This document shows positions 23,673-39,539 of a stretch of DNA of 64,000 nt, piece after piece. Positions within the stretch are counted from its first letter, which is position 1, and every line of letters begins with the position of its first letter. Origin of the DNA: Sorex araneus (taxonomy: Eukaryota; Chordata; Mammalia; Eulipotyphla; Soricidae); assembly GCF_027595985.1 (NCBI RefSeq), contig NC_073304.1:214922500-214986499 (forward strand), written 5' to 3'. The notes under the pieces are model-generated. The model was not told the origin of the DNA. It ran no database searches and saw nothing but the letters and a program-made list of their open reading frames with translations. Made by a program: the position numbers and the translations under genes.

Positions 23673-26600
23673 CCGTTCGGAGACATGCGGCTTCCGTGCC
23701 GACTGCCTTAACTGACTGAGCCGAGCCCCGGCGCGCAGGTTCGGCGCGATCCTCGGGGATTTCGGGCCCACACGGTTTTCTTGGCGCAGGATTTCGGTTC
23801 CAGACCGCGTGCGTGTAACTGAGGGGACAAGTGTCCCCTCCTGCTCGCCAGTCCCATGCCAGCCCCAAACCTGGTGGCTGGCTGGGGAAGAGGCTTTTTT
23901 TTTTTTTAAAGGACATATTATTCAAAAAGGACTAATACTATGGGCCGCGGGCAGGGGGTCCTGAACCGGGGGGTGGGGGCGTCCGAATCGCCGAGCCCTT
24001 CACCTCCCGCTGCGCCAGGGGATCCTCCCGGGTGCTTGGGAGATTGGGAGATCGAGGCCAAGGCTGTCGGAGGTTTATTTGGTTTTCTTTTCGGCCAAGG
24101 GAGGGGGCCAGTTCCACTTGGTTGTCAAAAGACAGGCCGGGTCTGTGTTTTCCCTGTTGGCTGCTGGGTCTTGCCAGTTCCTTGGCGGGCGAGTCGGTGG
24201 AGAAGGAACTGAATCGGGTTTTCTGGAAAGTGTTGGTGTCTGCCAGTGAGTGCGGGTTCCCGCCCCCATTCGCGATCGTTTGGAGCGAAATCGACATGAC
24301 TAAGCGTGGAGAGAGGGGGAAAGGTGGGAGTGGGAGTGGGGATCAATCATCAAGGAAGCAAACCACTGCCATTTCCGTTCCTGCCAGACCCCCTCACACC
24401 CGCTTAACCCGTCCGGTCGCGCAGAAGGGGGTGGCGAGGGCGGGGGGCCGCGCGTCCGCCGCCGCGGTGCAATATTGGCCCTTGTCTCACCGGTTACTGA
24501 TTAGCTCGGGCTTTCAAGCCGCAGGAGCAAGCTCGACCCTTTCAAGGTGCTGGGGCCCGGGCTCCTGGCGGGAACTGCAGGAAATCGCCTTCGGTGCGGG
24601 CCAGACCGAGGTGTTACTAGGGTCTGGCCCGGAGCTGGGGGTGTGGAGGGGGGGTGCGCCTGGTGCGCCGACCTGGAGCCTGGGAAGGTGCTGGGCTGCA
24701 AGGCGGCGGCTGCGTGCCCGTGCCTCTGCGCCTCTCGAATCTGGGCCGGGGGTACAGCCTCAGCGGCGAGGAGGCGCAAGAGTTTCTGGCGTCTGGACGG
24801 CCGGTCCCAGAGCTGAGTCCCGGGTGCAGCGCGCTCCGAAAGTCTGGGACTCCTCGGAGGTGTTGCCAGTGCACAGCCGGGAGGGTAACGAGGGAAAAGT
24901 GGGCTGGTATCAAGGAATGCTTTCGGACTTCTTAGGGTGCCCATGGCCCTGGGAGAGGTTCTGGGCAACCTGCGAGCTGAGCGCTACCGCAGACCGCCCC
25001 CCCACACCCCATGAGACACCGGTCATTTGCATAATGGAAATGAGGTTCTTTGTAGCTGGCTTGGACCCGCTGATTTGAAGGCGATGTCCGCTCTGTGTGC
25101 CCCAAAGTCAGAGGTTCAGAGTCCAGGAAGGAACTAGGTTGGGATGGTTTCAGGATCAGCCCAGCCAGAGTTGGGTGAGGGGTGAAGGCAAGTGCCCACA
25201 GTCCAAAGAGCTGCAGGGGGAGGAGGGGTGTGAGTTTTGTAGCTGAGAGGAAATGGGAAACCAGACAATGTCTCACTCCCTTCCTCACTACCTCCCCCCC
25301 CAGGCTAATAACCCCCTTTCCAAGGCTGGGTGCAGGAGACATGTACTCCTGAACTCAATACAACCCAGACATTTATACAACCCTGGAAGCTCGGTGCCTA
25401 TCCACAGGGCCTCAGACCCTGCACAGAAAATTACAATCACCAGTTCTGCCCCAGGGACTCCTGAGCAAGTATTCTGTTGTGTACCCCATCCTTGTTACAC
25501 AGCTCCACCCACCTCTCTCCAGACACTTCCTCCTGGAGGCAGGTACAGGCCCCTCAAACCAGCAGATCACTGTGCCTGCGGCTGTATATTTATATATTCT
25601 TCCTTGGAGACAGACAGACAGACGGCAGTGGACAGAGGGACCCACAGACACATTCGTTGAGATCTGGCTGTAGAAACCAGGCAGGCAGGAGGCCCTGCCT
25701 GCCTGTTCTTTCTCCCAAACAAACGCATCAGACGAATAAACGCTCATAAATACCTCTGGGCTTAGATAAGAGCGATGAGGCGCTATTTCCTTTCATGCCG
25801 ACGCCAGGCGCCCAGGCCATGCCTTTGCGGCTCCAACTCTCGGACAGGCAACCTGCAGAGGTGAGGTTAATTTGGGGTCTAAGACTCTAAGAAAAAGAGG
25901 ATTAATTTCCTGCATCCACAGGGGAAGGCTCCCTCCCTCGAAGAATCTGGAAAACACAGGGCATCCCAGGATGAGATCCAAGGCCTAGCCCCAGGGACCT
26001 GAAAGAGGGGTTGCATTCTCTCCACCTTGTTTCCTTGCCCTACCCTCCTTACCCTCCTTGGAGGAGTGAGCTCAATCCCAGTTAGATGGGACCCTTAGGA
26101 CTCCATCTTAAGGGACCTCCAAGTCACTGTCTTAAAACTTCCTTAACCCTCACAGTGTCTAGCTGGGCGGTGGTCTGGAGGGAATCCTGGGGATGGTCCC
26201 TTGGCCATGAAGGTGCAGCTGAGAATTTGTCCTGAGTTTAGGCAGCACTGCTGGCTACTTTGCAACCAACCAGGTTTCTCCTTTGGTCAACAAACCTCAG
26301 CCCTGTGTCACTTTTCCTGCACCACATTTCTGAAGATGTCCTATACCATGTTCAGTGGGCAAATCTGCCCACAAAAGGGAGCCCGAAGGACATGACAGAG
26401 GAGGGCAGCCTGGGCCCTTGGTCATCAGAAAACTTTGCCCCACGACCTGGCTGTAGGCCCAAAGATGGTCTACCTGTACTGCCTGTTCTCCATATACATA
26501 TTAGAATATTGAAAACACTATGATTAGGTCTTCCAAGGTGGTCTCAATTCTTATTAGGGAGAGAGAGATAAAGAAGAGACAGAGAAAGAGACAGAGAATT

Positions 26601-27786
26601 GTGCCTAAGCTTGCCTGCAGGAAATGAAGTAAAGGTGGCCACACAAACACAGGGTGTGGGAGGGGATTGTGCAGAAGCAGCAGAGAGACAGACCGAAGGG
26701 CTGTGAGCATCTGGAGGTGGGGTGGGCTGATGGTTATAGGGTGTCTGATGAGTCCCCAGGAGGACCCTCAAGCTTCCCTCCCTATAAAACTAAACCCAAA
26801 TCAAGTATTAAGAAGCAATTCATTTGAAAAAGAATTGCCAGCTTCTCATGTGACCTGGAGAAGAATCAAGAGGCCTCCCCCTTGCCAATGGCCTCTGATT
26901 ATCTCCAATATAGGAGGGAGGCTTGGGAATCCCACTTTGGAGGAGGAAAAATTTCCCCTACTCAGAAATTCTTGATTCCGGAGAAACTGTAGTACAGGCT
27001 ATGCACGCCTTTGGGGATAGAAGGAGGGAATCAAGTGAGGGCTGCAGGCAGGAAAGGGGTCCCGACAATCAGGCTGGAGTCACCCCACCCTCCAGCCTAT
27101 ATTCCAGAGAAAGGAATGGGTAGCCCTTTTTCCTGTGCCCTCTCCCTTGCCAAGAGCAAGTGGTACAAGCTAGAACTAGGGCTGAGGGATGCCTGGAGAA
27201 TCCTCAACAGCCACCCCCTTCCAAGGAGCTCGTGGTCTAGCCGGAGAGCCAAGGGAGAAACCCAGGCACAGACCTTCCCGGCCCTGGGGTCCTCTGGGCA
27301 GGAGACTCTGGCCTGACCCTCAGACCCTAGAGTGGCGGAGAAGCAGGATAATCAGCCCAGACTTAGAGGAGACTGGAGTGGAAACCGGTTTTCAGAACCG
27401 GAGAAGCTGGCTGCTGCTTCTTTGCCTCTTTCTTTCGGAAAACGATGTTAATGTGCAGAGAACTCTTCAGGATCTGTAGTCACACAAACCCACGGAATAA
27501 AATCTTCTTCTTTCGAGATCCCTGAAGGAGAGGGTGTTGAGAGATCTGGGGACACTGACACACCTTCCCCTTGAGGCTGTGGGGCCTCAAGGCACGCAGG
27601 GGTTAACTTTTCTGAAAACACAATTAACTTTTTTCTATCCGGTGTGGAGGGGGGGGGGCTATATTTATTTCATCTCAGGGTGGGGGGTAGGGTGGTCTCA
27701 CTGCAAAATGCTCCCTCCTCCCTCTGAGGCACAGACGCCACTCGCAAATCCTACGTAGGTGGAACAGGAGCAGTTGTGTTGTTGGA

Positions 27787-27789
<3 letters not shown>

Positions 27790-27835
<46 letters not shown>

Positions 27836-27848
27836 AGAGCGCGAGAGC
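27790..27848. repeat. (GA)n microsatellite upstream of HOXB6
   Basis: About 40 bp of pure GA repeat followed by GCGCGAGAGC units, ending about 290 bp before the HOXB6 ATG. Confidence 0.95.
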
Positions 27849-27940
27849 AAGGAGAGGAGGGGAAGAAAAAAAAAGGTTGATAGGTTTGTGCGCGGGTCCC
27901 TCGTGCGGGCTGCGCTCCTCCTGGGTGCTATTTGACAATT

Positions 27941-28133
27941 CCTGCCTCTGCCATTGGTCAGTGTTGGATCAGATGGTTGTATTTCCTTCTGGCCCTCACT
28001 GGCACCTCGCCATCCCCCCTCAGCTAAAACCCAATCTCAGATATACTACTAATAGGCGCGGCGCTCGGACTATAAAACACAACAAATCATAAACCCGGCG
28101 GAGCAGCAGCGGCCGTGCGCGCCTCCCCTCCCA
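27941..28133 (+). promoter_or_regulatory. HOXB6: HOXB6 proximal promoter (CCAAT box, TATA box)
   Basis: An inverted CCAAT box (ATTGG, 27953-27957) is followed by TATAAAA at 28071-28077, then CAAATCATAAACCC. If the TATA box is used, transcription would start near 28100 with a leader of roughly 30 nt. It is the clearest TATA box of any HOXB gene in this window. Confidence 0.6.
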
Positions 28134-29892
<1,759 letters not shown>

Positions 29893-30545
29893 AGGCGCTG
29901 CAAAGTGGAGGGGGCGGGGTGGGGGAGTGAAAGGAGAGGTCGGTGGCGAGCCAAGGGCATCGGCGAGCCCCCTGAGATGGCTTTGCGGGCGGGGGGGCTG
30001 GGGGGAGCCCCGGGAGCCGCTGTCCAGTATGCGACAGGCTGGGCCCAGCGCTCTTTTGCACGCCTCCCGCCTGCAGAGCCTCCTGGGGGTTCGGAAGCCG
30101 CTTGAGCCCACCCAGCACCCCTCGCGACTCCCTCCATCTCCGCAGAGCCAGTCTCGGCCCCATCCAGGCTCCCTCATGAGAACTGAGGACTGGACTCACT
30201 TGATGTTTCCCGGAAGCAGAGCGAAACGCTCTTGCCGTGTCCTGTCTCATTTCGTCCATGTCCCCTGTGCACGGTTCAATGGTAGATTCGCAGGCCCCTC
30301 GGCAAGGGCCTCGAAGACTCCCTGACCCCAGACCTCGCTCCCATCCCCTCCCAAAGCCACTGGAAGGAGCACATACTACCTAGAAGTAAGAAGAGGAGCC
30401 TCAGAAGAAAACAAAGTTCTATTTTATTAATTTTCTATGTGTTGTGTTTGTAGTCTTGTCTTAGCTCTGGACGTGAAATACTTCGGTAATAATATTAATA
30501 TTATTAATAATGATAATAATAATAAAGATGTAAAAACTCGCCGTT
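29893..30545 (+). other. HOXB6: HOXB6 3' UTR with poly(A) signal
   Basis: Ends at AATAAA (30521-30526), which lies inside an ATT/AAT trinucleotide tract (30485-30526). It carries a miR-196 8-mer, ACTACCTA, at 30375-30382. Confidence 0.85.
30375..30382 (+). promoter_or_regulatory. miR-196 8-mer site in the HOXB6 3' UTR
   Basis: ACTACCTA is complementary to the miR-196 seed plus an A opposite position 1, about 140 nt before the poly(A) signal. Positions near a UTR end usually favour repression. Confidence 0.7.
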
Positions 30546-31249
30546 CTGTCACCTCTGCTCCTCCCCTGTCACTCTACTCCCCACCCCTCACCGTCACCCC
30601 ATCTTCCTGGTGCCGGAAACTCCACAGCAAAAGCTGGAGCCCTGGTCGGCCCCTGTGGGTCCGCCGACTCGGAAGTTACAGTTGAGATAAAGGCTGCGTC
30701 GTAGCTGTGCCTCTGAGGCCTGGATCCTGGCTGACTTGGGGGGCAGAGAAGGGTCATTCTCCTCTTGTTCTCCACGGTATCCTCATGGGTTATTGGCACT
30801 GGGGACACTTCTGAGGCCCCCTGAACCGGAGCTCCTCCAAAGCTGAGCCAGGCGGGTTTCCTGCAGACTCTGCTGGGCTTGTCTGACCGCATGCTGGCTA
30901 AGGCCCCTGGCCTTTGGCCTGGTCTGCGTCGTTCTGGCCTGGGGCCCCTGGCCTGTGGCTCTGGAGAGTAAATTGGGGCTACTGGGTGTCTGCCTGCAGC
31001 TGAGGGCCCCAGGGGGCCTTTCTGCTTCAGCGGGAGCTCAGAGACAAGTAGGGGAATGTGAGCTGCTTGCAAGGGTGCCTGGGCCAGTGCTCTGTTCTCC
31101 AGGCTCCTTGGAGCCTACAGGGCAGGGGGACCAGGTGATGGGCAATTTGGTCTCATCTTCTCAAACCAAAGCGACCAGTCTTCTCCCCACCCTTGCCCTC
31201 ATCCAGACAGCAAGCTGCAGACACTGTTTTTCTTGCTTTATCCTCCCTC

Positions 31250-31280
<31 letters not shown>

Positions 31281-32270
31281 AAATAGCCGCCCAGCTGAAG
31301 GGCCCCAGCTGCGGCTGACTCCCGGCCGCCCAGCGCGCTCAGCAGGGCACTGCTGGTGCTCTCGGAAGCCCTTCCCAGGGAAGGTGTGGGCTGCTGCCGG
31401 GGGATATTCGGAAACTACCCAGCCGCCAGGCAGGCTTTCCTGCCCCTGCCCGGGGGCCTGAGTAGGGGGACAATAGCCAGCATCTGGTGAGAAGGCAAAA
31501 GGGCTTTGCCTTGATCTCAAACTCTAGGAACCATGTTGGATCCTGAGCCCCAGGCGCAGCTGTGCCTCGCGTCCTAGCAAGGAGGTTGCTTTGCCTGAAC
31601 CAGCCGCGCTCCTCCTCTGGGGTCCCTGTCCTGCTCTGCTATCCCTGCGGCCTGGCTGTGGTTGGAGACAAGGCCAGGGGGACAGCTCAAAACTTCCTTT
31701 GGGAGCCTGGGAAAAGTAGAAGCTTTTCCTGCAAGTCCTGGACCCAGCCTCCCTCGCCAGCTTGGCCTGGACTCTGCCGATCCAAGATGCTGAGGATGGG
31801 CCAGAGTACCAGGTCAGGAAGCAGGCCAGGCCCAGCTCAGGGGGAAATCCATTGAAATAATTGTTTTTCACACACATCTTCCAACCCTCCCCCCTCATTT
31901 CCGTCCCCAAGTCGCCGACCTACTTTGCCCAAGAAAGGGAAAAAGCAAGTCAATCTTTGATCATCCATCCCGAGTTAAAATAAGAATAACAACGGGGTTA
32001 GGGGGAAGAACACAAATAGAGATTAACTCCATCCCCTCACCCCGAGTGAGTAAAGACTCAACCAGGTCCCTCCAATAAAAGATTCAACCCCACGGGGAGC
32101 CTAGACCGGGTTCCTTTCTCGCTGGGCGCTGCTTGGAGCTAGCAAGGAGGCAGCCGTGGCCGCCATGGCGGTGTGTGGCCCGCGCTCCCGCCGATCGCCG
32201 GGAGGTGGCGCGCTCTGCTCAGAGGCCGCCGCCAACCTTCTCCTGTTTCTCCCCCTTCTTTTCCCCCCCT
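30546..32270. other. HOXB6-HOXB5 intergenic spacer
   Basis: 1.7 kb with no recognised gene or transposon. Most is of moderate GC and unremarkable. A T-rich stretch lies at 31255-31278, and lower-GC sequence at 31850-32110 contains CTTTGATCATCCATCCC and TCCAATAAAAG, possibly regulatory. Open frames on both strands are compositional. Confidence 0.65.
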
Positions 32271-32566
32271 CTCTCGGAGGCTCGCATTGAATCGGCCCTA
32301 ACGATTCTCGGATCGTCATTATTTGTAACCATAGAGCATGAATTACCTCTTGAGGTCATCAGCGAGAATTTACGACTGGTCAACAAAAGCACGTGATTCC
32401 CTAACGCCCCCCCATCCCCCTTCCAACTCCCCCCCCCCATATTTGGCCGCATACATAGCAAAACGAAGTACAGTGCATCGCTATAATTCATTAATACATC
32501 ATAAATCGTGAAGCACAGGGTTATAACGACCACGATCCACAAATCAAGCCCTCCAAAATCACCCAA
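32271..32566 (+). promoter_or_regulatory. HOXB5: HOXB5 proximal promoter and leader
   Basis: A lower-GC block with many candidate sites: GATCGTCATTATTTG, AGCATGAATTACC, TTGAGGTCATC, an E-box CACGTG (32390-32395), a poly-C stretch, then CATACATAGC, ATAATTCATTAATACATCATAAATCG. A miR-10-type seed match, ACAGGGT, lies at 32515-32521 in the likely leader. No certain TATA box. Confidence 0.6.
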
Positions 32567-34108
<1,542 letters not shown>

Positions 34109-35105
34109 GCCGTGCCGGGAGGAGCCGGGGCGGCCCCCGTACCCCGTGCCGCCCCTCAGCCCCCACCCAGGCCTTTCCAACGCGTCCCCGCGCTGCAGCC
34201 GCCCGCTGGGGACCGGTTCCCAAGAGCCGGCCTCGCCCAGGCCTTGTGTTATGATTTTTCGTTTGGTCTTAGGTCTTCCTGTGGCTCCCTCTCTTCTGGA
34301 CTGGTTATCTTGTTATTAATTGTTAATAATGATAATAATTATTATTCCCCCCATGATCCCCAAGTCCCTGCGCTCACCCCCCACCCCAGCCAGTGTTTCT
34401 GAATGTTTGTGGTTGCACTCCTACCCCCAGGAAAAAAAAAAAAGGAAAAAAAAAAAGAAACTCGCATGTTTAATGTGACACCCCCCCTCCCCAATCTGTG
34501 TTCTTCTAACTTATTTATAAAGGACAGATCGCTGTATTTTGAGTTTCAACTTGAAACTTGTCTGAGGGCAGCTGTGGAGGTGGGGTCGAAGAGGCACAGC
34601 CTCAGGGCCCAGCTGAGCTGGCCTGGAGATGCAGGCCTGGCCGTCTGTCCTCCTCTCTGCCTCTCTCCCCACTCCCCAGGCCCAAGTCCTCCAGTGGGTC
34701 CAGGGGTGGGAAGGGGCCAGGACACACCAAAGGGGTGATGTGGAGAAGAGGGGAGGAGAAGAGAGAGATTTAAGTTCGCTGTTTGGGTAGGCCCCATGAG
34801 GCCTGGGGTGAGGATGGACAGAAACAAAAATAATTCTCAGTGTAAAACGTCTTGTGTATTTCTCTGTGAATCCATGGGTCTGGTGTGGAGGGCCCCCACA
34901 AAGCTTGTAAATATGGGGACAGGCTGGGTCAGACCCAACCCCCTCCCCCTGCCCATTGCGCCTGGAGACCATTTGTAGTGAGCGAGTGGGTGCTGTGCTC
35001 CCTGTAAAATCTGTCTTTGCCGGGCCTGTCTCAGTGATTCGCTTGTGGTATTTGTTTGTAGCTTTCCTTGAAGTCAAATAAATGTTTCCCCTACTCCACT
35101 GCCCT
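34109..35105 (+). other. HOXB5: HOXB5 3' UTR with poly(A) signal
   Basis: About 1 kb, ending at AATAAA (35077-35082). It contains a TTAATAATG/ATAATTATT trinucleotide-like tract (34312-34347) and an internal A-rich stretch (34431-34459) that could misprime cDNA synthesis. Confidence 0.88.
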
Positions 35106-38100
35106 TCCACTTGTCTTTTCTCTGGGGGCCCCCATCGCCCATGCCTGGGCCCACCCTCCGCCCTTCCTAGTAATTCTGGGGGAAGGAAGGCAGGGGTTCA
35201 GCCCCTCTCAGCCTCCTCAGTCCCTGGGCAGGCCAGCAGTGCCTGGACCAGGGGACACCTTCTGTGCCTGTGGGACTGAGAGGCCCAGAAACCCCAGGTG
35301 GGGCTGGGGCAAGGGAAAGACTGACCTAGACTTCATCCTGGCCTGCCACCAGCTGCCCAGAGAAGCCTCTGGAAACCTCAAGGCAGGTAGTTGGCGCCTA
35401 ATTCTTAAGCAGGAGACTCCTGGCCTTTGGGGGAGTGGTACAGGCCTGGCCAGCATGCCTGTCCCCTGCTCCAAATCTCAACTTAGTTCAGCCACCCATT
35501 AAAGCCAGAAAAGAGAAATAAAAGGAAAATCAGCTCCATTTCAAAGGTTTTCTTTCACTCTTAGTCTTCTCTATACTTCTCCAGAGCTCCCTCTCTCCAA
35601 GGGCCCAACTGATCTTTCCTCTCAGTGAGGAGTTTCAGGACCCTCCTGAAAGACATCCTGATCCCCCCTCCAGCCAGACTGGCTCAGGGCCAGGGCCCAG
35701 TCCTTCTCCATCCAAGCCAGCCTCCACCCAGAGCTCCAGTCACTCAGGTCTGGACACTTACCGGGTCATTCCCTTCCAGCTCGGCCCAACTTCTTACAGG
35801 ACTGGGGGGGAGGGGAAGCTGGTGAGGAGGCAGCCGAGGGTCCTGGAGGCTCTCCTGGGCCCTCCTTCCCCTTCACCCCTTGACTTTGTCCCCCTTTGTC
35901 CATAGCAAACTATCCCAAAAGTCGCTATGACATTTAGATGTCAAATGGATAGGGGTTTTATCTCGAAGTTAGATCGTAAAAATCGCCGAGAAGTCAGACA
36001 GATACCCCTCACTGGCTCGAGAAAGTCACGTGAGGTCCATAAAGTTAGTTTTATGGTTTTGGGGAGTTGACACCGCGCGGTATATTTCACATTCTCCAGA
36101 ATGTTAAGTGACACTTTAACTGCTCGCTGTGGTGGGGAAGGGCAGAGGTAGGTGAGCGCTCTCCCAGCCCAGAAGGCGGTGGCTGCAGCCCGGGCCCAGC
36201 TCTCCGCACCCACAGTAAGTTGCTTCCACCTTCCGCTTTCCCCTCCTGCGATATGGGGGCTTGGAACTGGGGGGTGTGTGCTTGTGGAGGGGAAATTTTG
36301 CTTTTGGCAGGGCTGTAAAGTAGTGTGTGGGGGAGAAATTTAGTCTACATTTTATACCAAGTTCTGACAAGCTGGGTGTCATGAAATGGGGGTGCTCGGT
36401 TGACTGAGGCCTCTGCTGCAGGGGTGATTGGTTTCTGTTTGCAGGAGCGAGCTGATTTATTTTGATGGGGAAGAAAACTTGCGTGGGTTCCTTCGAGGGG
36501 GGCCCCTAGGAAATTCGGGGACTGTGGAAAGAAGGGCCCCTTGTTGGGGGGCACTGGCTGCCGGGCATCTTCAGAGGGACTTCTCTCCACCCCCAGGAAG
36601 GAAACTTTATGGCATGCATTTGTCAGGGATGTGTGGGGCGCGCCGCTGAGCACTTTTATCTGGATACATCTGAGCTGAGGAGAAGCACCGACGAAGGGAA
36701 GAAGGGAAGGCTGAGGCTGCTGCTGGGGCCGCCTGGCACTGGGACTCTCTAACTTTAGGCTATTTGAACCCCAGGAAAAAAGGGGACCTCTGGTTCTACT
36801 TCTCCACAGCCATCTGAGGCTTATTCAGCTCAGGAAGCAGGCGCTTTTGCACCCAATTTGTTCCAAGCCTTCCTCCTTGCTTGGCTCGAAGATGGGTGCT
36901 GAGGTCAGCCAGGAGCGGACAGAGGCAGATGATTCTCATTTCCAAAGCCCGTTTGTGGCCAGAAGTGAGGAGATTGGGAGAGCTGCTTCCTTCACCCAGA
37001 GGAGGTGGGTGCTTCAGGCCCCCCTCTGACTAACCTTTAAATGATACTTGCTCAGAAACCCACACCCAACTGTAGAGACGAGGAAAACCGGGAGTCAGGA
37101 GCTGGAAGGGAGAATCAGAAAAGCACCCTCTTTTATCTCCCTCTTCCTTCTTGGCACCAAGAGAAGACCCTTGAAAGCCTCTGTTTTAAAACCCCACAAA
37201 ACCAGAGGGATTCCATGCTTTGCCCCCCCCCCCCATTATTTTCTGAAAACATGTAAGCTGCTTCTGAAAGTCAAAGGCCTCTTCTCTGCCAGCCCCAATT
37301 TTTAAATGTTGAGGTTTAACTACCGTCTAATTCCAGTTTCTCCAACCCTCTATCGCTTGGTTCAGCTCCCCACTTCCTGTGGCTGGTCCCTGGCATCGGA
37401 CAGGTGATACCAGAAGGGACCTGTGATCTTTGGGGTGGAGCGGGGTTCCAGGAATCCCTGAGCTTCTCTTTAAGAGGCTCCGGGCTCCACTGGCTGCTCA
37501 GCCCGGGCCTGAGCCGCAAGAGGCCCTTCTTTGGTTTTGAGACTGAAGAAAGCAGAGAGTTTGGGGTCCTTCCCCTCATGGGAGGACACATTTCTTCAAG
37601 AGCTGGATGGAGTGTTCCTTGGACCCCAGTGAACTCCCTAATACAATTTAGAGAGCGAACCTCTCCAGGCTCCCCTTCTGGACAAGGCAAGGGCAGGGCG
37701 TTGAATGGGGAGCAGAGGAAGAGTGCAGCCACACCAATATCACCCGGGGCCTCCAGGGAAACCCCAATCCTATGTGCCCCTGGCCACCTTCCAAAAGCCT
37801 AGGCCACCAGGCCTGAGCCCGAAGATTTTTTTTTTTTTTTTGGCCCGTCTCTCATGTGAGTTCTGCAAACTCTGATAAAGAGCCTGTGGGACCTGCTGCC
37901 CAGGGACATCTGCCCGGCATATCTAGACAGATTTTCTGGACTGGAGAAGAGCAGCCCTGGGGCGGGGTGCCCACTTCCGAAGCCAAGGCCAAAACCACTG
38001 CCTGCGGTCTCCTGTTCTCAGGGGCATCGTCCAAGCTGGGCTTTCCTCTTTCTCACATCAGGCTCGATGGACAGCAGGGTCCCCTGAACCCCAAGAAGCA

Positions 38101-39539
38101 TGCACTGGGGGAGGGAGACAGAGGAGAGGTGAGAAGAAAGGGGGTTCTGATAGAAAGGATTCCAGCCCCCTGCACTCCCTCTACCTCCTGATTTTTCCAA
38201 GAAGCTTTCATTCTCGGGAAGCTACTTCCTTCTCCAGGACGTGGCTCTCTCTCCTCTCCCACCCACTTCCCCTCCGTGGCGGGTTAAACCTCTGAGCTCC
38301 AGGCCTGCACCCTCTGGCTCGAAGTGCCTTAGCCATCCCTCTAACCTCTGGCCTGGGGCAGGGCCCGGGGGAAGCAGCAGCCAGAGATTAAGGCTCCGGG
38401 TTTTCTTTCCCCCTTCAAGGCCAGCATAACCACCTCAGTAAGCAATTTGGTTTTGATTTGGGGGGTCCATATAGGATTGTTTTATTTGGTTAATTTTTTT
38501 GTTTGTTTTGGTTTGTTTCTCTGCACCCGACTGTGGGGTGGGAGGAAGTATAAAGAAGTGTAAACAGGAAAAGCAGCTGGGCCTATATTTCATCGGCTTC
38601 CTTTCCATAACTGCAGCGGGGACACTTAACCCTTCCCTGGCTGTGAGAACCTATTCGCCCGGGGCGGTGGGATAGGGTGTGGGGCCCAGATCCAAGTGCA
38701 AGCTCCTCTATGTCTACTTCTTTTATTCTGGAGTGTGGAGGCTGGGAAGAAGGCAGGGTTCAGGGCCAGGGAGAAGGCATCCCCCATCCCCCCACCTTCA
38801 GTTTCTTAGAGAAAACCGATGGCTTCTGCTTCTGCCTGTGTGGCGCTTGGGGCCCAAGCTGGCTACCTTGGTCAGAGTTAGCAAGAACAGCTCCCCTCTT
38901 AGGGTGAGACCGCTGGTCATCCTCTTCAGTTTTGAAGTTTTTCAAACTAATCGGATTTGGAGGCTGGGCTCTGCCCAGGGCGGGATTTATCGATTGTTGC
39001 GGGGCGCTGTTACACATCCATATTAATTAACCCGGACACAGCCTGGAAACCCAGTTGTTGGGGGAGGGGAGAGAAAGGGAAAAGTGTGTGTGGGGGGTCC
39101 CTTGAGGAGAATGAACTTTTCTCCCTAAGCACACCAGTGGCCAGATTGGAGAGACCTTCTGAGGCTTGGTGTCCCTCAAATTCCTAGCAGGGGGTAAATA
39201 AGTTGCACCCCAAATCTAAGTTTCCTGGGAGCGGAATCACACACCTAGGCTGAAAGGCTTCTGATCAGTTATGTTTCCCCAGGCCTCGGGAGGATGGAGC
39301 CCAGGCAGATGTCCCCCGTGCGACCTTTCTAGAAAGGCGAACCCCTCCTTCCCACCTTCCTTTGAAGTTTTTCGAAGGTAGAAGCATTTTATGGTTTTGG
39401 GGGGGGCTTGTTTTATTTTTGTTTTTATTGGTGGCGATAGTGACGGCCTTCCTCTCCCTCCAAAAAGTGATTAAAATCTGTTAAAGGATTTAATTAAGAG
39501 AGTTAAATGAAAAGGAAGGAGGCGCAAATGAGTTGGGGG

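Larger units (their letters stand above)
19221..27940. other. HOXB7-HOXB6 intergenic region
   Basis: 8.7 kb without a recognised protein-coding gene. Contents: an imperfect CA-rich stretch (19540-19700); AT-rich blocks at 20010-20110 and 20330-20620; a promoter-like block at 21290-21440; a (GA)n tract at 21541-21625; a CTCF-type site at 23658-23672; a CpG-rich patch at about 24400-24860, which supports a compositional 348-codon open frame; an AT-rich block at 25560-25800 (GAATAAACGCTCATAAATACC); and a (GA)n tract at 27790-27848. Antisense non-coding transcripts (HOXB-AS3 type) are known from this part of the human cluster, but I cannot delimit one from sequence. Confidence 0.7.

Noticed and set aside
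24032-25078. 348-codon + strand open frame between HOXB7 and HOXB6
   Set aside because: Gly/Arg/Ser-rich, no domain, and lies in a CpG-dense stretch that also keeps other frames open. No codon-usage or family signal.
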